NCBI GenBank assembly: GCA_036971475.1
Contig: JBAIZL010000002.1
Span: 130,757,033-130,821,032 of the forward strand
Direction of reading: 5' to 3'
Length of the DNA stretch: 64,000 nt
Origin: Prosapia bicincta
Taxonomy: Eukaryota > Arthropoda > Insecta > Hemiptera > Cercopidae
Shown here: in pieces, positions 54,541-64,000 of the stretch
Layout: every line of letters starts with the position of its first letter
Position numbering within the stretch: position 1 is the first letter of the stretch
Program-made: the position numbers and the translations under genes
The notes under the pieces: model-generated
Told to the model about the DNA's origin: nothing
Seen by the model: the letters and a program-made list of their open reading frames with translations, nothing else
Databases searched by the model: none

Positions 54541-55694
54541 CAGGGTGTCTAGTGACAGGGAAAACCTGGAAAAGTCAGGGAATTTTAACATTCTGGGAAA
54601 GTCAGGGAAAATTTTAAAAAATCGGGAAAATATTTATTTTGATTAGAAACAAAACTAGTGGCCATTGCTCTCGAATATTTGGTATTGTAAGCCAGCGGTT
54701 TAGGGTCAGGGCAGTCAGGAAATAACACTTCTTTATTTAGATGCCCATTATTTACTTGATAAGCCCATTGCTATGACTTCAGGACTTATTATGTCAATAA
54801 ATATTAAATGTGTCGAGTTGGTACAGCTGTGAGGTTTTAGCCTGGACCGTGGCCTTGGGGTGCGCAGTGGTTCTGTTATCATATGGACAGGTGGGGATAA
54901 CAGATAACTCAGTCTGTTTCTGACCACACAGAACGCTGTGTAAACATTCGTAGCCAGCTATTTGCCTAGACTCGTGATAGTATGTGTTTTATTTGACGGT
55001 GATTATTTTTACACTGTTTATTTCAACATGGAAGGTTCCAGTTTTCATTGCAGTAGCGGGCAAGCGCGTCATGCAGATGTCATTACCTCCCCTCCTTCCT
55101 TAGAATAAATATAAACTAAAAGATGAAGTGACTGAAGCAGAGATTATATGGTGCGTGAATTTAGCAATGCAACACTTCTTTACGCAATGCAGAAGGTAGT
55201 GTGTGCCTCTTTCCAAGGATGTTCCCTGATAGCACCATTGCACAGAACATGAGATTGGGGAAAGATAAAATTTCCTATAGTGTTGTATTCGGTTTATCAA
55301 ATTATATTAAAGACCTGTTACTGACATCATTAAATTCAAATTCTAACTATGTAATTGGCTTTGATGAAAGTTTAAACAAAATATCACAAAGAGCCCAAAT
55401 GGATTTGAGTGTTAGGTATTGGGATGCAGAGACGGATGAAGTGAAAGCTCGATATTTTGGTTCTGTGTTCCTTACAGACACAAAAGCAAAAGAGTTACTC
55501 AATTCGTTCTTCAAAGTCTGGATTTATCCAAGATCCTTCAGATATCAATGGATGGGCCCAATGTAAACTGGGCTTTCTATAGACATCTAAAAGAGGAAAA
55601 GTCAGGGAAAACTCAGGGAATTTCTTCAAGCTATTTTACTAGACACCCTGGAAAAGTCAGGGAATTTCTTCAAGCTATTTTACTAGACACCCTG
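54541..55694 (+). mobile_element. hAT element with 5-bp duplication, copy 2
   Basis: The same family as 28,613-29,729. The ends CAGGGTGTCTAGTGACAGGG and ACTAGACACCCTG are flanked by ACCTT on both sides (54,536-54,540 and 55,695-55,699). The last 40 bp or so (GGAAAAGTCAGGGAATTTCT to ACACCCTG) are present twice, so the element has two right ends in tandem. The two copies are alike over most of their length. Confidence 0.94.
55110..55566 (+). pseudogene. hAT transposase N-terminal half, copy 2
   Basis: The frame 55,201-55,566 repeats the blocks of copy 1 (KISYSVVFGLSNYIKDLLL, VIGFDESLNKISQRAQMDLS, RYWDAETDEVKARYFGS) but loses seven bases near 55,510 (TTCTTCAAAGTC instead of TTCTTAAAAGGTGTTCAAAGTC with other changes), so the SMDGP block is out of frame. 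The internal deletion ends at the same point as in copy 1, so it existed before both insertions. Confidence 0.8.
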
Positions 55695-56029
55695 ACCTTT
55701 GTAGCGACTCTATAAATCATTAATTCAAAGTTTTTGTTCAACGAAACATTTATAAGCAATCGATAGATTGGTATTATAATTATTAGTAATATTTTTGCTC
55801 CATATTTACGCTTTTTATTGACCTATTTCATAATATTTAAACAACGCCATTCAAAGGTTATAAGGAGGGCACTGTTTACATGTTTAGGATAGGCGTAATT
55901 TATCTTTTAAGCGACGACCTGTTTAATAGGGACCTCCCTTGTAATAGAGGTGCTACTGGGATTTTAAATATAGCTATTTTTACAGCAGCTGCAAAGTGTC
56001 TAAACAGGATAGCTTAGTTTATAGCAAGT

Positions 56030-56345
56030 AATACCAACCAAAATTTGTTCAAGTCAATTCCTACTTGGGTCAACAAAGGAAAATTTTATTTTAGTTACGT
56101 TTTAATAAATATATATTAATTAATATAAATGAATTAGCATGACCTCTGCGTTAAAACCACTTATGCTGTTATACCACATAACCTATAACATAAATCATCG
56201 CTTATTTAAAGCCATATGGGATGATATAACTATATTGCATACCTTGTCTCTTTTGTGAAAGGGGTTTCTTCCTTATAAAACTAGAATTATTAAATTTAAT
56301 TAATGAATTAATATTTAGATAAACTAATGACATGAAGTGACATCT
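56030..56345 (+). repeat. Family X, 5' portion
   Basis: AATTCCTACTTGGGTCAACA and AAATTTTATTTTAGTTACGT match the 5' end of family X. The tRNA-like core is absent. Confidence 0.55.
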
Positions 56346-56404
56346 ACTAAATGTTTAAAAATGTGTGAATAAAAAAGTATTTTATTACCGATTTAAATTG
56401 TACA

Positions 56405-58339
<1,935 letters not shown>

Positions 58340-58340
<1 letters not shown>

Positions 58341-58394
58341 ATGTTAACATTTTTTATGTGGAACGTAACCCTCGCGAATAACGAGGGATCACTG
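58340..58394. mobile_element. Tigger-like right terminal repeat
   Basis: GGAACGTAACCCTCGCGAATAACGAGGGATCACTG followed by TA is the complement of the common Tigger/pogo end CAGTGATCCCTCGTTATTCG. I found no left end, so only the terminus is called. Confidence 0.65.
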
Positions 58395-58554
58395 TATTTA
58401 TAAAAATAGCGCATATACGCTTTCATTACTCACTGCACCTTTGTTCATGTGTACAGCAATAAAATCAAGAAAGCTTGAATGTTCGTCCTTATTAAAACAA
58501 TAAGTAATTGTATAAAAGTACAAAAGACTCACTTCTTACAACGGGATATAATTC

Positions 58555-58605
58555 TGTATACATGCATGTTTCAGCAACACTAAGTTGCCTTCTTCAGTCT
58601 AAATC
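58555..58605 (-). ncRNA. Hammerhead ribozyme motif (HHR-10)
   Basis: Minus strand: CTGAAGA (58,597-58,591), stem II GGCAAC/GTTGCT, GAAA (58,572-58,569), then the 10-bp palindrome ACATGCATGT as stem III. The core is complete and the pairing good. One of the best candidates in the window. Confidence 0.76.
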
Positions 58606-58744
58606 ATTCATTCACTAAATGATAGTATTGCCGAAATAGCGAATTTTATCCTGCTATGAGTGTTGTGTACATTTTATAAGATTGTTAATACTGTAAATAG
58701 TTCATAACTCCGACCTTGCAATATTCTTGTCTAGATATGAATAA

Positions 58745-58790
58745 TGAAAAAACAGGTTTCGACAGCCATGTTGCCATCATCAGATGGACA
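58745..58790 (-). ncRNA. Hammerhead ribozyme motif (HHR-11)
   Basis: Minus strand: CTGATGA (58,783-58,777), stem II GGCA...TGTC, GAAA (58,760-58,757), then CCTGTT. The core is complete. Stem II has only four pairs, one of them G-U. It lies about 190 bp from HHR-10 on the same strand but differs in sequence. Confidence 0.65.
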
Positions 58791-60610
58791 CTATTTATTA
58801 GCTTAAACTTACAATGATCTGATCAGATATAACTATAATCTACAACCAGTGTTTATCTGTCAACGATGATAACAAGGTTGTAAAACTAGTCTAGCATTAA
58901 AATCTTGTGTATATTATAAATTGAGTTAGTTATGTACATTAACGGAATTGTGGAGTGATATAAATCGAAGTTTAATAAAATATATCTAGAGCATTTGTTT
59001 ACGTCGGCATGAACTGTTCCACGTTATTGATCGATGTGCTATATTTATTCAAGCATCCTCGCCGTCGAGGAGTGCCTCAAAGTAAATATAAACAAAAAGA
59101 AATAATAACCTGCTAATAATTTATCAGAATTTGTGTTTTGACATGGCTGAAGTAGTTCTTAGACATGTAGACGTTGATGTGCTATTTGTTCCAGATATCT
59201 TAACAGGTGTTTACTATACATAGCTAATGATTTGTGACTGTCAATCAGTTGCCAAGGCGACCGCTATTTCAACAAAGAACTTGTTTTTTTTGTAGGAACA
59301 CCTCCCCTCCGCGGGACAAATATGTTACACGCTAGCGAATAACGTTTGATGTATCAATAAATATAATTGACCGATTTTGCCACGTAAACAAATTTTGTCG
59401 CATTTCTGCGAATTCTGGTCGCGCGGTTCTTCAAAAGCCTGGTTTTTAGTATAATTTTTGCGTCATGCGTTTATATTTTGGTAAAAAAATATAGAAATAA
59501 CAGCATTTGGACGGTTCCTTGTAGGGTTTTGCAAAGTTGGGCGAAGACGTAGCTATAATAATATTTTTTTACAGGGTTTTTGTAATGGATAAGTCGTTCT
59601 AACGATTGACAAATATTTCTTACTGATATTTTCCACCTAAACGTAGGTGGAAGGTTGCCGGAGCGGTAGTTCAAGGAAATGCAGGATAGAGAGAGCAATT
59701 ATAATAAACCAAAATGGTAGAACAAAGATAAGGAGAATAGGCCAAGGTTTTACGCCGCCTACAGAGGATTGGCAGTTAAGGGACATTTTGGTATAAAAAT
59801 TGTATATAAAAATGATTATGAATATAAAATAAAACACTTAGACAAAAATCACAACTTTTTTGTAATAAAGTAAACATTCTGAAATTCATAAATATGGTGT
59901 ACAAATATATGTGCTACAACCTATTAAATTTTTAACACGATTGGTTTAATAGTTTTGATATTATAAATTTTTAAAGTCTGGCATTGTCTGAAAAACGCCA
60001 AAACACTGGTACTTTTTTCATTCAACCCGCTGAAAGACAAAGTTGAAACCGCAAAAAAAATTTAGTTTACATTAATAGACGCAAAATTAAATTTATGAAA
60101 TTTTGGTGCATCTTGTTTTGTTATAAGTATATCGGTTGCCTTGTAGTAAAAGCTTAAACTCGAGTATCAACACTTTTTGACCCGATAGTAGTGCTGACCA
60201 ATATGCCAATCTTTTTATATCCATCGTAGACGGTAGTAGGCTTACGAAGTAATTCCCTCGATGTAGTGTAATTTAAAAAATCTTACCAGCATACCTCTTA
60301 CATTAGTTTCTAATCCTCCATGACTGATGATGTTTAGTTTTCCTGTACATTAAATTAGATTATTTCAAAGATAAGAATAATTAATCTAAAAATTTTTAGT
60401 TTATGCGAGATTTTTTTCAGAGATACACATTTATACAACGAAAAATATAGGAAAAATTTAAAAAAATGCTAAATTATCTTCAAATTTTAGACAACCAAAA
60501 ACTTCTGGCATATAAATATTTGATAAGGGGAATTGGCAAAGGAGAAATTACATTAAAAGCTACGTAATATTATTATTTAATTTCTACAACACCCCTAACA
60601 GAAAGGAAAA
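58791..60610. other. Stretch without a recognised gene
   Basis: No supported gene. The minus-strand frames at 59,471-59,837 overlap one another and are without motifs. Confidence 0.45.
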
Positions 60611-60990
60611 AGATGGGTTTGATTTTTCAATTCCTTCTAATAGTTCACACTCTCTTTGAATGTAGTATCTTGTTCAAATTTCCAATCGTTAATAAAATAG
60701 TATTTATTCATCCTCTCAAGTTGAAATATATATTTTTTTCTCGTAGTGCGCTTAGAAAAGCTTAAGGGGCAAGGTATGCAATATAGTTATTTCGTCCCAT
60801 TTTGCTTAAAATAAGTGATAACATATGATTCCATAAAACAGCTGATCTTATGTTACAGGTTATGTGGTAGAACAGTAGTTTTAACGTATACGTTACTTTG
60901 TTTTTTAATTGTAATTATTTAATAAAAGTAACAAAAATGCAAATTTTTTTGTTGACCTAAGTAGGAATTGATTTTTAAAAATCTAGTCAT
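60611..60990 (-). repeat. Family X repeat, partial copy
   Basis: TTCCTTCTAATAGTTCACACTC (60,631) and TTGTTGACCTAAGTAGGAATTG (60,948) match the 3' and 5' segments of family X in minus orientation. The tRNA-like core is missing between them. Confidence 0.6.
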
Positions 60991-62440
60991 TAAAAAATCT
61001 TTATATTTTTCGTTTGTATCTTCTGGAAGAAAAACTATTATTATTTTTTTTGTGTGGGAAGGATGTGCAGTAATATTTCTGATTTTTTATTCCTTTCGAA
61101 ATATAAGTACTTATTTAGCATACTTCCATATTGATGGAAAACAACTAAAATGGCGGCAATTTTACTGCACGCAATTTATTTAATGTATTCTGTCGGATGT
61201 TGTAGATTTCACCTCCCCAGATGAACACAGCCGCTAAATAGTTCCATCTCTCTACGGCCCGCCATTGTCTTAACATATATTGTGTTGTACTGTATCCTAT
61301 TGTCCTATCTAACCCCCTACATGTGTTTAATTTGTTTAATGGCGCTGCTGCATATATGGGCGCGTTGTGTTTATGTATTTTCGGTTAAAGTGCGAGGCCT
61401 GCGTATTGTGATTGCCTCCTCGCGTGTAGGCGCCGCTTTTGTTGGGTTGCGGTCACCCATGGCAACACGGCTATTGCATATTTTATAAAGGGTATACCTG
61501 TGCTCATGAAAAATGTACGCTCAAATTGATATCGACAGAAGTAAAGTATCTATTGACGGCAGATGTCCACTTTTCTAGGCCAAACTCGGCCCGTCCCTTT
61601 TCATTTCTTATTAACGACGCTCTCGTTCTTTTTGTCCCGTAAGGATATTGTTTTAACTACGTTCCACGTGCGATGGGCTCGTTAATAATGTACCGGCGTC
61701 ATTTTGTGGTACGCGATCGCGGCGTGTAATTAAAGATGGGGAAATATTAAACTTGTTGTGTCTCATGTTTTAGTCAGCCGTTTGGAAATACCAAACTTGG
61801 ACGCGTAATAAGGGCAATCGAGGTAGAATCGGTCACGCCATTCTCGACTGTAAGCCTGCAATAATAAACTTGTTACGAACTATAGTTTGAATTATTGCCT
61901 CGAATTTAGTAATTTTTTCTTGAATTATTGAAGAAGCTAAACGAGCTCTCTTTACACATAGGCAGAGAATAAACGGAGAGAATAGATATTTTGACGCTGG
62001 CCTAGAATAATAAACTTGTTCGGAACGACAGTTTGAATATGTTTAGTAATTTATTCTTGAATTATTGAAGAAGCTATCGGCGTTCTTTTTATAAGTAGAC
62101 AGAACTGAATTGATTATTTTGACGCGATCGTATGACTGACGTAAACACGAAATAAGCTGTTCATGTTTGAGAATAGGTGCAGAAAACTTATACATGTTCA
62201 AGTTGGACGTACAACTTTATTTTAGAGTTACTAAATACTAGGCAGCTCTTATAAAAGTTTTTTTTAGAACGTATTGCGTTTCAGATCAAACTTAAAGCGG
62301 AATTTTCTCTTTTAATGTCTGTGATACGATACGTTTCCTTGGAGGAATCATAGCCTAGCAGTTAAGACATCTAATCAGAAAGCCAGGTTTAAGTAAACGA
62401 CCGTACCCACTTGGGCTACAATCGCCAACCTTATTAAATC
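60991..62440. other. Stretch with a CpG-richer patch, no gene
   Basis: 61,230-61,740 is less AT-rich, with GCGCGTTG, GGCGCCGC, GTACGCGATCGCGGCG and similar. This could be a promoter region, but no adjoining gene is visible. Near 61,880 and 62,010 the phrases AATAATAAACTTGTT and TTGAATTATTGAAGAAGCTA recur about 125 bp apart. A weak tRNA-like stretch (TAGCCTAGCAGTTAAGACAT) lies at 62,351-62,400. Confidence 0.35.
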
Positions 62441-63776
62441 TACCATGGTGTTTCATGTCTCTTCTAATGTTACATTTGTTCGATGTATATCCCTTACCTC
62501 TGTTATTAAATGCTGTTGTAGCGGGTTACTAGCCAACGCCCCACCCTTGGCTGTTTGGTGGCTCGCTGACCAGTACAACCGAGAGAGACTTCCTTCATTG
62601 TCCTCTTCGTCTGGCTGGATGTGGCCCAAAGAAATGCATATAAGGAGGTGATCTACATCCATGGTTCCGTTTCCGCACAATAAGCAATCAGGTGATCGGA
62701 GGACATGAATCTTGTGTAGGTGTGCCGCCAGATAGTCGTGGCCAGTAGTCAGGCGGATCAGTGCTACACCTGTGCGGCGGGAAAGGATACGGTTTATTGG
62801 TCCTTTGGTGACGAGTATAGCCCAGCTTCTGTTGTGACAGGCCCTGATTAGGTTTTCACTCGTGCTGCGATTTAAAGCAGATTTTATGTGTATTTTTACT
62901 GATTGAAAAGAGGTTGAGGTAAGTGGCTGTGGTAAAGCTGCACCCTGTTTGGCGAGAGTGTCGGCTTTCTCGTTCCCTTCTATATTGACATGACTTTACA
63001 CCCACTGAATGTGAATTTGCCAACCCTTTTCCTGAAGGGAGTCTAGTTGTTTTCTACAGGAGAGTGTTCGGTGGCATTCCACTTGTCTGTTGCTAGTGAC
63101 ACTCTGTATTGCGGCCATGGAGTCCACAAGAAATACAGCCTATATAGGCCCCTTGGATTTTTGAAAGTTCAATAGATGCTGACAAGATAGCTGCAACTTC
63201 TCCATCATAATTGCTTTGGTTACTGCCAACGGCCACAGCCCCTTCGAATAGTCGGCTGTGTAACCCAGCGCCTGTTCCACTGCTTGCTGACGATCCATCT
63301 GAGTAGATGTGTAGCCGGTCATTTGGTGGGAAGTTGGAACTGATAGTTTCCAGGGTTGCGGCCGTTAGTTATGAGGGATTTGATTGACTTTTTGCAGCAT
63401 TGTGGTTTTGTAGTTTCAGGTTAGCTGATGGTAGGTTATTAAAGGTAAAGTGTTAAACTGGTTGGGCTGGTACTCTTGGCTGGATGTTGTATTTATTTAG
63501 AAGGTTGTAGTACACTGATAGTGAGGTTCTTTGGGGTTTTAGCCTTTCGGTCGCGTGCCTGTAATTTGTCCAAAGATGACTATATGTCCTCTTGTACCGC
63601 TCCCAAAAAATGAGTGTTAATTTGCTTCTTCTAGATAGCATAGGTTTGATTTGGATTTTGGCCTCCATTGCAGCAACAGGGGTAGTTTTTGGGGCCCCTG
63701 TTATAACTCGAAGGGCGATATTCCAGGTGATCTCTAATTTGCGCGAATTTGCACTCAGCGGGTAAACATACCTCAC
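62440..63776 (-). mobile_element. Non-LTR retrotransposon 3' end (RNase H-bearing)
   Basis: On the minus strand the relic carries the end of ORF2 of a LINE of the I/R1-like type that has an RNase H domain. It is cut off at its 5' side near 63,776, as is usual for 5'-truncated insertions. The 3' end is somewhere below 62,440. Confidence 0.82.
62453..63776 (-). pseudogene. LINE ORF2 C-terminal region: post-RT segment, RNase H, Cys-rich tail
   Basis: The frame 63,453-63,776 reads ITWNIALRVITGAPKTTPVA and AMEAKIQIKPMLSRRSKL, the region after the reverse transcriptase of RNase H-bearing LINEs. Around 63,140-63,320 shifting frames give GAGLHSRLFEGAVAVGSNQS, then NYDGEVAAILSASIELSKI, the first and second parts of an RNase H fold including the Glu of the catalytic set. 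The frame 62,453-62,680 reads CGNGTMDVDHLLICISLG and LSRLYWSA, the usual zinc-binding C-terminus (CxLCG...DxxHLLxxC) and tail. Several frame changes and at least one stop make it non-functional. Confidence 0.82.
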
Positions 63777-63880
63777 CCTATGAAGATTTGTTCAACCTCG
63801 AGGATCTTCTAAGCTTGATCGATAATTCTTTACATCATGACGAAGGATGTTTTTTGCGTCTACCTTGGGCTTACTGTCGC

Positions 63881-63885
63881 GCGCG

Positions 63886-63930
<45 letters not shown>
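63881..63930. repeat. (CG)n(CA)n microsatellite
   Basis: A CG run of about 16 bp passes into CA repeats. Confidence 0.97.
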
Positions 63931-63933
<3 letters not shown>

Positions 63934-64000
63934 AACCTTCATATGTAGGGTAGTTTCCTACGTGTAATAGCTACTTAACAATTCATATTGATTATAAGTA

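Overview
The window looks like a gene-poor, repeat-dense stretch of a large AT-rich animal genome, most likely an arthropod and probably an insect. The evidence is indirect. It holds mariner, piggyBac, pogo/Tigger-like and several hAT families, a Helitron helicase relic, Penelope-like elements with hammerhead-ribozyme motifs, an RNase H-bearing non-LTR retrotransposon tail and many (TA)n and (CA)n microsatellites. The only convincing host gene has a CDS without introns. I cannot name the species.

The one host gene is at 22,383-24,134 on the minus strand: a complete 583-codon POMGNT2-like glycosyltransferase (protein O-mannose beta-1,4-GlcNAc transferase 2, family GT61). A CpG-richer block about 1.4 kb upstream (25,430-25,582) could be a promoter or first exon for this gene, for a divergent gene on the plus strand, or for both. 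Near 46.7 kb an open frame of 123 codons remains unassigned.

Nearly everything else is mobile-element material, much of it nested. From left to right: a piggyBac relic with intact ends (1.1-2.9 kb); a pogo-like MITE (3.4-4.3 kb); a probable hAT holding a second pogo-like MITE and Penelope material (7.1-9.5 kb); a related MITE with an internally amplified 50-bp unit (11.9-12.6 kb); a hAT MITE (12.9-13.7 kb); a nearly full-length dead mariner (15.4-16.7 kb); a short hAT (18.0-18.8 kb); POMGNT2; a cluster of long-inverted-repeat elements, with a hAT and a Helitron helicase relic (26-33 kb); a hAT holding Penelope pieces (34.6-36.5 kb); a tandem segmental duplication (36.8-38.2 kb); a BED-type hAT relic (39.8-40.8 kb); a foldback element beside a second piggyBac relic (41.7-42.8 kb); a GC-rich minisatellite (42.9-43.25 kb); a hAT holding a pogo-like MITE (49.4-50.6 kb); a 118-bp tandem array (51.2-52.1 kb); a second copy of the 28.6-kb hAT (54.5-55.7 kb); and the 3' end of a non-LTR retrotransposon (62.4-63.8 kb). 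An interspersed repeat with a tRNA-like A-box/B-box core, called family X here, recurs at least nine times.

The most interesting signals are about ten hammerhead-ribozyme cores spread over both strands, in several sequence families and at different stages of decay. Next is a hAT family with 5-bp target duplications, for which the window itself holds the empty site. The third is the unclassified long-inverted-repeat family at 26-33 kb. I saw no CRISPR array, rRNA gene, intact tRNA gene or intact transposase.
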